A DNA stretch of 64,000 bases from Plutella xylostella (Eukaryota > Arthropoda > Insecta > Lepidoptera > Plutellidae): NCBI RefSeq assembly GCF_932276165.1, contig NC_064007.1:4102001-4166000 (forward strand). The letters are read 5' to 3'. The notes under the pieces are model-generated. The model saw nothing but the letters and a program-made list of their open reading frames with translations, did no database searches and had not been told where the DNA came from. Positions 9,605 through 23,600 of the stretch are shown in pieces. The number at the start of each line of letters is the position of its first letter. Positions within the stretch are counted from its first letter, which is position 1. A program made the position numbers and the translations under genes.

Positions 9605-11255
9605 CAGGGTGTCCACTCAGAATGCTCCAAAAAATTCCCTGACTTTTCCCTGACTTTCCCTGACCGTTTCAAAAAATTTCCCTGACCGAAGATGAAAAAA
9701 ATAACCTAATTTAAGTAATTTGAACACGAAAGCTTGATTTCAAAATTTTGTGTTTAATTGTTTGACACTTATTCAAACTTGACTGCGTAAAATATTTATA
9801 CAGGGTCCCCAAAAATTGTATATTAAGAGGGAAGTACCTATAGCACTTGCTCGTCCATACAAAAAGAGAAAACGTTGGTCTACTTTTAAATATTATCCAA
9901 TCTCCATGATTTTTTAGGATATTGGCGACACAATAAATAATTTAAAAAAACCTAAAAAAACGCATCCGCCTTGCAGCTTGCAGCAAGTTGCTATACTGCC
10001 TAGTTTAAGTCTGACTAAAATTTGGCTGATTACCATCGAAGTAAATATTGAAACCGAAATTGAAACAGAACCAATTTTTTGTTGTATGGCACTCTCCTGC
10101 CTGACAAAGTTGTTAGTTGTGTAAGTATTTTTTTTTTAAATTTGATTAAACATGCAGTGCAAAATAGAATAAAATTTGTTTTGCTTTGCTAAATTAGTAA
10201 AAAAATAAGTTATAGATTAATAGATGCTGCGCGGAGGCAGCGTAAGCGGTCTCGCTGAGGTATAAAATAATTAGCGAATTGAGAACCTCCTCCTTTTTTC
10301 AAAGTCAGTTCATGAGCGCGGCTGCAGCGCGTCTGCACCAACAAAATCATGTTATTTTTTATCACTAACTTCTAAATTTCTTTAAATTAAATTTGTTTTG
10401 AATGTTGAGTTGAGTCACCCTCTTTTGCATCAAACTGTATATACGGGACATAATTTTACCAGCTGAGTCTGGGGTCTTGCTAATCTTTTAGAATTCCTAC
10501 TATTTTTTCTATCTGTTCTATTCTATTCTCTGTGGGGGTGTAAGTACCTGCACCTGGCTCCCTCGAGTGGAACCTTTGTGCATATCCCCAAGGTCTAAAC
10601 TGCCTTCCTAAGCTTGGACCATTTCCCACCACGCTGGTCCACTGCGGGTTGGTGGGTTCACATATTTAGATGTGCTAAATCTAGATATGCAGGTTTCCTC
10701 ACGATGTTCTCCTTCACCGTAAGAGCGATGGTATACATTTAACTTAAGTTAAAAGAACTCATTGGTACATGTCAGCGCCGGGATTTGAACCCGCATCTCT
10801 TGCTTGAGAAGCGGGCGCTTACCCGACTGAGCTACCACCGCTCCGACTGAGCTACCACCGCTCCTTCTATCTGTTATATTTGATTAAATCACGATATACT
10901 TATACTTACCCCCTTATTCATAAAAAAGTTACTAGACGCTTTAGCTATTGAACTGTTCTGTCACTCTCTGACAGATAACAATTTGTTTCAGTAAAGTTTA
11001 TTAAAAAAAACTTAATTAGTAAGGATCAGACAAAAATATTCCAAATCTAAACGAGATTTTATTTTATGACTTATTTATTTCACGTAAAAAAAGAAGTATT
11101 ACTAGTAAAGAAAAGTACTAAAATTATGCTAGAAAAGGGTCATTTTTCCCTGACTTTCCAGGTGGCCCATCAATTTCACTGACTTTCCATGACCACCTAG
11201 AGCTTCCCTGACTTTTCCCTGACTTTCCCTGACTTTCCAGATAGTGGACACCCTG
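9605..11255. mobile_element. Non-autonomous TIR DNA transposon with a nested SINE
   Basis: The ends cagggtgtccact and agtggacaccctg form perfect 13-bp inverted repeats, flanked by gttat at 9600-9604 and 11256-11260. Just inside both ends are runs of ccctgactttccctgac. No transposase frame is seen. The CAGGG end could suit a hAT-like family, but the 5-bp flank does not fit hAT's 8 bp, so the superfamily is left open. Confidence 0.75.
10518..10864 (-). mobile_element. tRNA-derived SINE nested in the TIR element
   Basis: Read on the minus strand it begins with a tRNA-like head (ggagcggtggtagctcagtc), has a B box (gggttcaaatccc), a roughly 250-bp body and a short gaata-rich tail. It is bounded by an 11-bp target-site duplication, ttctatctgtt, at 10507-10517 and 10865-10875. 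About 21 bp of the tRNA head is tandemly duplicated. Confidence 0.85.
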
Positions 11256-14200
11256 GTTATATATATGAAAATAAACCTTGTTTCACAGGGAAGACATCTG
11301 ACATAACCCTTATTACATTTGAATAAGGGTAGTTTTGTTTGTATCACATGACTTTCCCCGTGAAACAAAGTATAGATCCTCAATACTCCATTCCCATTAG
11401 TCCTACCTATTATTATAATCTCACATTAAATAAGACTTACCTACTCAGTTTCACATACTATTTGGTAACATAGCAAAATACCACTCAATATCAAGTTAAT
11501 TGTTACTTTCAAAACCAGATTCATTAATGTTTTAACGATAGAAATAGTTAATACACTTTGTATGATCTGCTTAAGTTTACAATGATAGCTATTTATCAGT
11601 TTCATAATACATTTTATCTAGTGCAGCGTAAACAGTAGATTTAATCAAGTCCGCTTATGAAATCTGCAACTATGTATCTCATGTTGATAGTATTATTTCC
11701 TAACTCTGTAGATTCAAACAACATCAAGCTAACATAATTGCTCTTTAATCAAATGATTAGTGCTCAACTCTGTCTAGGCATTCTAGGCACAGGTACAAGA
11801 CCTAACCTAGATTTGCAGCAGGTCCTGGCAGGGCCATATGAATGTTAAACTGTGCACTTATAAGGCAATGTTGTCTCAATCAGATAATTGGGAGTGGTTT
11901 CCATTCATAAATAAGTAAACAGCCATAATATCTGTCTGAGAGTGGTTGTGTACACTCGGCCAGGCGGCGACAGGCGACGAGGCGGGATTATTGGCACATG
12001 TCCCACGAAAATGCCACTTCATTACAAGAATGACATTATATGCTGCAAACTATCGAGAGATTATTATAAATAGAGGAGATGAAACCTTGAGGGAAGACTC
12101 GGCGCGCGCTGCGCCCCGCGCTCCGCCGCGCGCCCTGATCTAGTCCAGATATACAAATAAAACGAGAATACACCGCGAAATCCCATAAAAATTCCTGGTT
12201 TATTCTCCATACATAAACAATGAGATGGATCGGGTGTACGCGGCTGCCCAACGCACGTTTATTGTGGATGTTTTGTGGCTTCAGCAACGCCGCGCGCGCC
12301 AAGCGCACGGCCTGCGAACACCGTCTAGCATCAGTTTATATCATTCGTGTGATCTAATTACGGTTTATTCGATGGGAATGCAGTGAGAAACAAAAAATCG
12401 GGATCGCTGACATTTTTGTTTATGGTACATCGACGAGATCCAGAATCCACAAATAGCGAATAAACGTACACGATTACCGCCTCCCGACGGATTCACTATC
12501 ACTTGATAACACTACACTTCTTGTCTTTTCACATTTATGTAAGTTTCATTGTAAATTATACCTGATTTTTAATTTCTTTCTATCAGCATTGAACACAAAT
12601 CACCACGCACACACAACACAACAACATATGCGCACACATGCATATAAATAAGTGTATAATACGTATGTACATGAAAGCACACATCTGCATTTACAACTAC
12701 TGAAGTAAACTGATGTCTCAACGTACAAAAATATGGCATTCACGCTCTTACTTCGCCATAGACAAAAAAGCACATTGACATTTAGGTTTGTCTTTGAAAG
12801 CCACATTTTGTCTATGGTTTAGGGTAGCAGCACACCTAATAATACTATTATTAAGATTTGTATTATCAAAGAGACGAGTCGAGCGAGTAAGCTACTGCAA
12901 TTTTACAAAAAGCTACTGTAAACTTCAAAGCCGTGTTGGTTTAAAATGAGCTATTCTGTAAGAGGCCAACACAAACACAAAACGAGAGCTCGGTGTGTAA
13001 CTGTGTAGTTTTAAGCTGTAGAAGCTATAGCACGATAGTTTTTCCCCTTTGGAGCAGTGAAAAGTAAAAACGAATCAGTATAGTTTCGTATAAGTACATC
13101 ATCACCACACCAAGTTCATTTGGGTAAACTTGTACGGCTGGGACGGTGTCATAACATATTCTGCAGAACTGTCCTTGCAAGTGCATGCACTAGCAGCGAG
13201 TATTTGCTAAGTATGCCCTGGCTCTGTTTATAATTTTTTTGTTAACTAATCGGATAAACTCGCACTCTTCAGTACAGTACCCTACCGCACCGGTGCATGG
13301 TTAGCGGCTAGGTACCGCGCGTCTGCACAGAGCATTATGTTAGCATTAGCACTCTGTGTGTTTTCCTTGCATCTTATGAAAAAAAAAGCTACAGAAAAAA
13401 AAACGAAAATGTCTATGGTAGACGGTGAAGGGAGGAGGAACGATTTTCGCTTCGTTGTCGTCTCAAAATTTAGATTTTATTGCATTTTGTGATACAATTA
13501 TTTCAAGTTGATTGAAACAAGTGACGTTAAATGGTGCTTTTATTGATTACATGTCTGCCTGTGCGTCCGAGGCTTTGTTTATCAATCGGGACTGAATTCA
13601 ATCCGGCCGCTCCCTGCGCGTAGTGTAGCACGTCAAGTATTTTCATGTTGTACTAGTTGCAATAGAGGCCGTAGTAAAAGCTGTTGGAAAGTGCATTCAT
13701 ACTGGGAATTGATGGTGTAAAAAACTATCTCACGTTCTATATTAGTGTGTTCGCTATGAGTTGATTTGTGAGAGGTTGCTAAAGCGACGTTTTGTGGCCA
13801 TTTCGGTAAGTTCACATTTTGGTTTTTGCTTCGTGTTGTTCGGTGTTGCTAATGTGTTTTCCGTGAGGCTGGTCCACGGAGGCACAGGTTGGCCCTGTGC
13901 AGTCGCTGTAGACGGCACCGTAGACCCACATGTCAGTGATGATCACGACTTCACTTAGGTTTCTAGACCATGATGTGTATATGATTAAACTAGTGTTTTC
14001 TAGTGCCCTGGTGAGCGTAAAAGTTGTCATTCATAGTTTCGCGCATTTTCCGACCAGTTTGCCATAGTAGTAAAATTAACCTAGATGCAAATGATTGCAT
14101 TAGTATTCTGATAAGATTTTTTGCACTCTTAATGCCACTAGACTAGATGAAAGTTTTATATGACTAGAATGACCTATTTACATTCATACCTGTAATGTGT

Positions 14201-14503
14201 ATTTTAAATGGAAACTGTATGATTATTTAAAAACCTTTAACAAAATGTGATTATACTATTTTACAAAACCTATTGGAACTACTGCCTGGATCTTTTTATC
14301 TACATTGTAATATAATTCAGTAACAGAATGTCAATATTCAAAAGAGTAATATGTAATAAAATATTTTTTATAGAAATGTGTTAAAAAATACAAAAGACAA
14401 TTCGAACAGAGGATTTAAGTGTGAAAAAAACACCCAGACGAGAGCCGCTGATTTCTAGATCTCTTTCAACAGATGCACCCATCAACTCAATCAGTTAACA
14501 TAC
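11256..14503. other. Divergent 5' region of the gene pair
   Basis: Mostly AT-rich and non-coding. A GC-rich patch at about 12085-12310 and a smaller one at 13590-13620 could be 5' UTR or promoter sequence for legless, but I cannot fix a transcription start. Nothing else is recognised. Confidence 0.35.
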
Positions 14504-14543
14504 CTGTATGGTTCATAAACCTAATATGATATTTGTAATATAT
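14504..14543 (-). CDS. lgs: Candidate first coding exon of legless (tentative)
   Basis: A 40-bp minus-strand stretch with acceptor AATTTTTACAG and donor ACAG|GTATGT. It contains ATG at 14516-14514 followed by 4 codons and one base, which is the phase needed by the exon at 9217-9122. The Kozak context is poor (T at -3). This could easily be chance. Confidence 0.22.
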
Positions 14544-16371
14544 CTGTAAAAATTACAAACGAAATATTTAGATGGTTAAATGTTATCCAATAACCACACA
14601 GATACTCATTCGGTAACAGTCTCAAATGCGCTGCACCAATTCGGAGTTTGTGCAAAACAAAAACCATTATTGGAGGTGCCCCACTCAATGTGTTTGTCAC
14701 TTACTGCTATTGAATGTAAAAATGTAGTTATTGTATGTATGTATGCTTCCAAATAAAATATCTAGGATATAGTTCTTTTTGGGATAAGGTGAATTACTGT
14801 CATCCAGTTTTTGCCAGTGTTTTGCTTATTGCAACATTATAGAAGTTGTATCTATTTTCTCTCCAGAGAACAAATATTCATCTAACCTCCTGACACCTGG
14901 CGTGCTATGAGTAGGACATTGAAAAAATATATAATATATAGTTTAAAAATACCTATATTAAAAGTTTTATGGAGTATCCCTGTTATTCCTTTAAAGTTTT
15001 ATAAAGTACCTATCCCTTAAACAATTTGTTCTTTGACAAAGTGACAAAACAGTTCAGTAGTTTAATTTTTATTTTTTTTTTAAATTTAAGAACAGTGCAT
15101 ACATTTATACCTCTCGGGGTCAGGAGGATACAATCACAGTGTGCTCTGTCTGGAAATCAAAATCTTTACCTTTGGTACCTACCTAGGATATAAGCAATAA
15201 TATTGACATGCAATTTATGCCATCTACATTTTATCATGTTGCTTGTTCTTTAAGGGGCTTATACTGTAGTGTATTTTAGCAAGCCAATACCATAAATTGC
15301 TCATCATATCTGAATATGATGCTTCACAATAGCCTGTCCACTAATTTCCTCAACTAGCACTTACAGGCTGCATAAATTTATTTATTTTCAAATAGGTAGT
15401 AGACACCGACCATAAATATTCTATCTATTTATATCTCCCCAATTCATATCATCTAAATCTGAATCTAATCTGAAATTCTAAAGTTACTGACAAAGTAGCT
15501 AAATTGTAGCAGTTCTATTATTATGATGAGGCGTAGGAAACTTTGTAATACTAACTTTAGTGTGAAGTGTCCCTTCAGATTTACATAATATTATTAGTTG
15601 GACAAATAAACTCACTACTGTGCAAACTTTGTGTGAAGTTGCAGTGGTTACAAGTTAAACAAGTGGTAGTACTGAAATGGGTTTTGAACCTTATGTACTA
15701 ACTTACTATAAAAATGTATAATATAATAAGTATGTAGGTACATCAATACATCTTTGTCTACATAAAAAAATCTTTGTAATTTACTAGTCTGGCTTTGGCT
15801 CCCTGTAAAAGCTGGTATACATAAACGCATGCTATCTTGCTCTACAAGTTGTAATCAATAGTTATATGTATTATTATTATCATCCTACTCCCACATAATA
15901 TGTAAGGGCCGCCATTTTCATATTGTTTCTTGATTCACGCACGTTATTATGTTACGTTAACTAAATGCAATATTTTAACAATTTAATCGTAGAATTTGGC
16001 ATAACAAGCAGCATTTCCGTAAAAAACAAGACAATTAATTCGCGCTGTCGCCGCCGCCATACTGCTAGCAAAAGGAAGAGCTGAATTTTTGTGATGTATT
16101 ATTCAATGACGCAAATATTTCACTTGTTATGTGCTTGCCGGTCTTAATTGCTACTGCAATTAACCCCAATGTAGCCCAGAGATAACTACTGTTTGGCTAA
16201 ATAAGTTCACTTGTACCTACTTGTAAAAACCACTGAGAGAATTTTATATTTTAAACTTTCCATTTTGTGTTTGTATATCGCTGCCACTCTTTGAATTGAT
16301 ACTCCATTGTAATAGACGCAAAAAGTTGTGCGAAGTTTTTGGGTTTCCCGAGTTTGACTCTTTTATTACAG
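14544..16371. other. Intergenic or intronic AT-rich stretch, nothing recognised
   Basis: No supported exon or nameable repeat. The short YY1/Pho-like string ggccgccattttcat lies near 15907. Confidence 0.45.
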
Positions 16372-16524
16372 TACTAGCTGTTCCCGCGGGCTTCGCTTCG
16401 CCTTAAAAAGTTTTCCTGTGGGAATTCCGGGATAAAAAGTAGCCTATGTTCTTTCTCAGGGTCTAGACCATATGTATACCAAATTTCATTCAAATCCGTT
16501 CAGTAGTTTTCGCGTGAAAGAGTA

Positions 16525-16557
<33 letters not shown>

Positions 16558-16598
16558 AAGACAGACAGACACAGTTACTTTCGCTTTAGTTAGGATTG
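16372..16598 (+). mobile_element. Lep1-like lepidopteran repeat with (GACA)n
   Basis: Begins tactagctgttcccgcgggc, includes agcctatgttctttctc and aaatttcattcaaatccg, then a gacagacagacaga run and a ttactttcgct end. This layout is characteristic of abundant lepidopteran Helitron-like repeats. The name Lep1 is my best recollection. Confidence 0.65.
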
Positions 16599-17527
16599 TA
16601 AGTTTTCGTGGTTAGTTTTGTTAAATAAATGACTTTCTTGTTTTTTTCCTAAAGTTAAAGTAAAAGTCACGATCCATTGAACAACTTTGGGTGTTTATTA
16701 TTTGGAGTTTAGGATTTAATACAAAATAATATAATAAGCCTCAAGCATAGGGTACGTTACGCTTCATAGAACCTTAGCTGGTATCTTCAGCCAAATGTCA
16801 AGGTCCCTGCATTTCCGCAACACATTCTACAAACGGTGCAGAGGTACAGTCAGCATGATGTTATCCTGCATGTCGAATTTATTTCGGTATATTTCGTAAA
16901 ATGTTTAACAACTTTTAAGTTTGCCATAATCAGATATTATGAAATCAGAATCATTGCAATCATTCAAGTCATGTTAGTATTTTTGTTGTTGATTGTACAT
17001 TGCAGCACTAACAAAATCCAAAATTCAACCATATGAAGCATTAATTAAGAACGGCAAGAGCTTGTTAGTGCTACTATTTACTATTCCTCCACTGTACCCA
17101 TACTTGCTTAGATATCGGCTTACAAATTGAGGCTTAAATGCTCTAATAGCGTAAAACGAAAAGGTTTCCTAACAACAAACATTTCCTACTTAGAAGATTA
17201 ACTTTTAACTACATGTTATATTAAACTGATATACCTATATTGTGTCTGATTATGAATGTTTGTCTCCAAACTGTAATTATTGGCACCAGGAAATGATATG
17301 AGGGCAACTAATTATAAGTAACGCTCTTGGGAAAGGGCTATGTCCAGCAGTGGGTTCAGTCGCAATTTTATTCATGAGAATAACGAACTCCTTCATTTAA
17401 TTTAAGTCACATTTTTAGGGTTTACTTCTTGATTTCCGAACATAAGATTGCCTTCCCCTGGATTTTCCCGCCGCAACCCAAAAGTTGCGTGCACCTGACT
17501 TGTACTAACTGCCATTGCGCTCTCCAG

Positions 17528-17627
17528 GTGTCCTCAACCATTGGTCCGGTGTGGCGATGGCTTGTGAACATCACTAGGGGGGATCCACACGACGGCTGCA
17601 GCTAGACATGATAAGGACACCCTCGCA
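17528..17627 (+). promoter_or_regulatory. p120ctn: Putative p120-catenin 5' UTR with two upstream ORFs
   Basis: After a possible acceptor (gcgctctccag), the leader holds ATGs at 17557 (6 codons, TAG at 17575) and 17608 (10 codons, TGA at 17638). The second uORF overlaps the proposed main ATG at 17628 in another frame. If the leader is real, this would dampen translation of the main frame. Confidence 0.4.
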
Positions 17628-17668
17628 ATGGATGGAGTGAAGAAAATTCATTCGGGCACCCTGTACCG
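17628..17668 (+). CDS. p120ctn: p120-catenin proposed first coding exon
   Basis: The ATG at 17628 has a good context (G at -3, G at +4) and gives MDGVKKIHSGTLYR with donor CCG|GTGAGT. It leaves two bases that are completed exactly by the first base of the exon at 44383. With it the whole gene sums to a multiple of three. Additional in-frame exons inside the 26.7-kb intron cannot be excluded. Confidence 0.6.
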
Positions 17669-20600
17669 GTGAGTTTGTCTTTTAAATTAGTTAATAAATT
17701 AATTTAAAAAAAATCGTTATACATGCAGAATGTAGTGAAATTGAAAATATGTAACGGCTTTCCACCGTTGTTACTATTGTATCATAAAAATGGCGGTAAA
17801 GCTTACTGCTAAAAGTAACAGTTTTTGCGAGACCTATCGTGACCTATTTGGGAGAGAAGGGCTCTATGTATGTAGATCTTCAAATGAACCTCGGATTCGA
17901 ACCTGGGCCCGTAAGTCCGGAACTTTCAGTACTTACAGGGGGCATTATCACTATCTCAAGGTCTATCAGACCCTCAGTTACCCTTATTATTATGTAAAGG
18001 CATAGAACATCTCTGACTCGGGTGTACCATACTCAATGTCTAAAGGTAACAACAACTGAACGAGTGGTGTTTTATTGTAGTTTGAATAGTTCGTTTGTTG
18101 GCTTGTTCTCTGTGACGTCATCAATTGCACATGCATCGAATTGTACGTGCTAACATGGTGTATTTAGAGCAATTTGTGGCTTTAACTGCAACTTAAACTT
18201 TACGGCTTTGGTTTTAAGTGTTGATTTTACACTTGTAATCTAACAATACTGACTTGTTTAAAAGGAAACAACTATAGCGGTTTTAGATAGATACTAATGA
18301 TCAGTATGTAGTTATTTAATGCATCTGCTACACCGTAGGTCTCGCCGCATGTATTTTTATTTTTCTGAAGACCTTATATTTACGCCTATGTATACGAAAT
18401 AACATACGATACGATGATACGACGACGACTTGCGAAAGAAGGCTGGTAATGATTGGATGCGGAAAGTTATAGATCGCCTCCAGTGGCGTGCTTTATTAGC
18501 GCTTTAGGAAAAGCCTACGTCCAGCAGTGAACTGCTTTAGGATATACTGTCGACAATGTTACAAAATATTATTGTTTAATAGGTAGTAATTTTCAAAATC
18601 TTTCATTTCCAGGATTTACACCGTAAACGTAAATCTATGTCAATAAATTTATCTGTATTATCTGTAAAGGAACATTTATTTATGTATACTTAATTACTAT
18701 AACAATAGGCTACTTTCTGTGACTGTGCCACATCAGTCACAGAAAGTAGCCTATTTTGAATAAGGCATTGTTAGGTACTGTTGCATAAAAAACAGGGCAT
18801 GCATTTTTTATGACAGGGTTTCCACAAGGGCCCACATAAAGGCAATGTCGATTGTATCAATATGTGGAGCACGCAACGAAAGTACGCTTTGATTCAAACC
18901 CAGAAGGGTTACTCTATACTGACGAAAATCAAACGAGAGCTAGCTGTCGTGCAATGGGCATGTTTAATACAACGAGATAGGGTCGTGGCTCGCGCAGCAG
19001 CGCTCCGAAAGTTAGTTTTTCGTCAGAGTATAGAGTGACCCCCGACCACAAGATGTGTAATTGTGTATGCATGTATATTATTATTCGTGTGTGTGTCTAG
19101 AAAAACAATGGCTGACCACTAGTGTAGACTGGTATTGTTGTTACAGCTGTATAGATAGGTAGTATCTCGTATGTGTAGCGAGCTAAGATGTATAAATAGT
19201 AATGAAGTGTTTCAAAGATGTCACAGGAAATAAGAACATTAAAAAAATAATGATAAAATGTATTATTAAATTAAACACCATTTTAAAAATATAAAGATAA
19301 GATATTTTTTATTTGTACACAAAAATATGGACAACATTACAAAACTTAATCTAACACACGTACAAATGCCGGTCTTATCGCTTAAAGCGATTTCTTCCAG
19401 GCAACCGTTGGGTAGAAAAGTAAAATATAAACATAAATATAAAGTAGATTCTTAATTAATTAATTCATTAAAATGTATTGACCTTAAAAACATCATCTAT
19501 TTACAGATTGGTAAAAGTACGTTATACATTTCCAGCAATCAGAGTTTTGTATCTGAAATGTTCCATGACCAACCCAATGGCACGATGGCTGGACCGCATA
19601 ATGTATCAGGCCTAACTTCTACACCCTATCTGTTTTAGCAACAACACTCGCGTACACGTATAATATATCTCTCATACGAGTATGTGTACTATGATGCATA
19701 CGAATAGTTAGTGTATCTCCAGTCCAGACGGTCACTCTAACATGCGAAATACAAGTTCGGAGTGCTTCCACGTGCTATCGTTGCATTAAACCGACTGCAT
19801 GTTCTTTTGGGTTCTAAGGGTTACTAGCTGAAAACCAGCGCTATGGTGTGGTGTAGTATGCGGAGTATGCCTGCCATAGCATCAAGGTGAACTAGAACCC
19901 ATATCGACACCGAGAAGCAACATTCATGCTCATTTTTTTACTTACTTTTTAACCTTTTCTTGTAAATGTATGTGTTGTTGTATGTCTTTCTTTCTTTGTT
20001 AAACTAGAGTAACCCTCCATGTCAGACTGAAACGTTTTCATTCATTCACTGCCTCTCTATTCACGGTAACGTATGCAGTTGTATCTGCCGATAGTGGAGT
20101 AGTAGTGTGGTGTGTATTGGTTTGGCAGTCGAGAGTTTACCGCTCTACCGTTGTTGATTAGTCTGACTAGAAAAATTGTGGTGAATGCATGAATGTATTT
20201 GTGTGATTGTCAGTGGCATGGCAACGTAGATTCGAAACCTTAGAGTAGGTACATTCGGAACTAATGTTTTTTTTATTATAAATAAATATAAATATAGTTT
20301 TTTTTTAATTGAGATTAGATTTGTATGCTCATTTAGAGAGACGTTTTTTTTATTCATTAATTCAAACTAAAATTACATTATTCATATATTAGGCCTGCGT
20401 TAATTTTGCGGCTAGATCACTGATTAAATTCGACCCAGTAAGAAGGATACGCTTTTAACGAGCACGAGCTGTAAAAAACAACATTTGTGGCCAATTCCAT
20501 TTGCAAATGAAATAACGGAATAGCCGAGCATCCCATTTGAATATACACTCGAATGTATATTTTTAAACCCCGACGGAAAAAGAGGGTTGTTATAAGTTTA

Positions 20601-23600
20601 ACGTATCTGTGTATCGGTCTGTGGTAGCGTAGCTCCCAAACGGGTGAGCCAATTTTTGTATTTTTTTATACAATTCTTTACAATATACGAGAGTTACTTT
20701 CTTTGTGCTCAATATAGAGCTGGGAGGGTATTTCAGGATACTTAATGCTTCAGCTTCAGGAATCAGGATAGCGATGTGCATTTACGGACGACTAAATACT
20801 TAATGCAGTTGTTAGACTCGTTAGTAAGATTTATTTTACATTCTCTAGTTTATTATACCATTTATACCTGGAACTACAGTTTTTACTAGTTCAGGATTCA
20901 GTGCTGACTTACAAAAGTATTTTGTTATGTGAATAAATACTTTTAAAATACCGTACTGGGCTAGACCGTACCTACCTTTTAAAAATCCAAAATAATTATG
21001 TTTTAAATCAATCCAGGCTGGGAACAGAACCCTAGACAATCTTCAGGACACTAACCATTGCGCCATTCAGTTCGATAATCTACATTATAACCTCTAGTGT
21101 GTATACATCGAAGAACAAGAGTAGAATGACTAATAGGACATGAATCTAGCTCATCTAGGTCAATACTACGTCTAGATCACTAACCAAGCACTATATTAAG
21201 CAGGTTACCGAGAATAGCTAATTGTGTGAGCTAGGTATTGCTTGACAAGCAGAATGGTTTTCATTGATGAATGTTAGTAATTGTACAGGAAAGGGTTTCA
21301 AATTGCTTTATGCGATAAGCCTTAAAATTGGTTGCCGACATTGCCGTTGGGATTTTGTCGTGTCCCGTTGTAAATAATGTCCCGGTGTAAATGTGTATGT
21401 AATGTACAAAATAAAAAAAATACCCTAGAAAAATACTAGATTTAATGCCTAACTTAGTATTCTAGAAGTGTTTTAGTTCAAAACTTATGCTGCTCTAAAG
21501 ACTAACAATTTTCCAGTAATCGAGTTATTTGTGAAAACTAATGCAATGGTACTAATGAAGAATTCATCTTACTATTATTACGCAAATTAAAACTAAATAA
21601 TAATTTAGGCTATAATCAATGCAGTAATTAAGAACAGCGACTCCTGGCCAAATGCGACGGTTCTACCTCATTTAGTTTTCTCGACGACACTTTATTACGG
21701 GGAACAAGCAAGAAAATGTAACCTTCCGCAACTTAAACTATACGAGCGTCTCTTTCTTACATTTTTTTGATATTTTTAAATGTATTATCCGATCATTTGT
21801 GATACAGCCATCTCTTAAAAATGCCAGCTAAAGTGCAAATCACGTGAAGATAATATCATATAACTGTTAAGTATCTGAATTTTTTGACAACAGCTAATTA
21901 GGTCTCCGGCTGTATTATCATCATCATCAACCAACAAAAGTCCACAGCTAGACTTCGGATTGAAGGAAACTGGAGTCATTTTAGCAAGGACAATTTTTGC
22001 ATGTGCACCTATTTTGGCATAATGAAATTGTTTAAATAGCTCCTCCCCAAGTCGGTCACGATCCCCATTCTATGGGTTACCGACTTTGATGAAGCCGGTC
22101 TGTGTGAACGGACCCTGAGACTTCTCTAAAGGAACATCACAACAGTCCTCGTCAAGGAAGTACTTCTCTAATGGGAAGTTCCTCGTCATCGTCATCCGGC
22201 CACTACTGACCCATCAGGTCTACCTGGTTATGTCGATATAAATGTACCTATACGAGGTTTTAACATTCGCAATGCATTGCACACGCATTACGTCACAAAG
22301 CAATTAACTGCATTCTTTCCGGCGAGCGAAGCATTGATTTTCGATTAATACTCTATTAAGAGGTTGGGAGAGTTGAAATTTGTTGTTAGTGAGTAGTTAT
22401 GATGATGCAGAATTTGGAATTGGACGATGATATGATTTCATTTACTTTTTACAACAACTTTTTCATCGGAACACAAAAACCTCAGGCAAAATTTTCCATT
22501 TTCCTCCGAGAAAACGGCGTGTTATTTAAATCACGCTGTTTTGCGTTGTTATTGTGCAATGCGATTTAAAATTCTATGCAAAAGTTCAAAGGTTGTTGGT
22601 TCTTCATCCATATTCGATGGCGCTGCTCATGCAGAGCCAGCCTTCCTAAAAGGAACGCATATAAAATGACTAATGCTTCAGTCATTTGAACAATGATAAT
22701 CAACTTTAGCCAGACAGGATAAAGATGAGTTTAGCGTTGTGACACGGGACGATTAATGGGTATTTTATCCTTTTGTCGTGTTATTTTTGGCCGGCATTTT
22801 TCGCTTGGCGAATATTTGTGCAACACTATGTTGCACACAGACAGTACGAACTTGACACAGGATTTGGTGCGTTATTTAAGATTTGCAGTTTGTGACTCAA
22901 GTGCCTTTTTACCAACTAATAATTATATCCGTATGTATATCTATGTCGCCAGACTCGCCAGTGGATGATTATGAATCTGTGGATTCCAATATGCTAATCA
23001 ATCTTATACTGAGAGCATTTAGTAAATTAAATTAGGTTTTTGATTTTATTTACGCATTGAATTAAGGGCCCGTACAGGGTGACGTGCCGCGCCAATTTTG
23101 GGTTTTCAATGCTCTTCACACAGCACACGCAGTGACACGCACACATGTAAGTTTGCACAGTGGGTCGATAAACTTTTACTCGCCAACTTTATTGACAATT
23201 ATGTTCAAGTACATTTTGGGTGATTTTAGGGTAAGTAAGTATAATTCTTACTTACACTGGTAGGCACCAGGAAAGAGTAGAAATTAATAGGGGTGCCACT
23301 TTACTCTATACTCGGAACCCGATTAGCTTTCTCAAACAAATGTGGTATTTACTTGTAGAAAGGTAACTAAAAGTATTAAAGTGTAGATAATAAGTTTCGG
23401 GCATCCTCCAGCCAACTGAACCCCGACGACAAAGCAAAGTAAATACATAGTGTCGCAAAAGGGCTATACTAAGCCAAAAGGGGATGACTCAAGGGGTCAT
23501 TCTGAACAACTTTTGTTCTACGAGATTTGCAAATTCGCGAAAAAAAATATTCGTTTTCCATGGTAAAAAGTCACATGTCCAACAAAGTTTCTATGAAAAA

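Noticed and set aside
10780..10864. tRNA gene
   Set aside because: The tRNA-like head is fused to a SINE body, has a duplicated 5' part and is flanked by a target-site duplication, so it is a SINE, not a functional tRNA.
11129..12308. Minus-strand open frames of 84-90 codons as legless 5' exons
   Set aside because: They lack a suitable donor in the needed phase and overlap the ccctgactttccctgac repeats or the AT-rich leader region.
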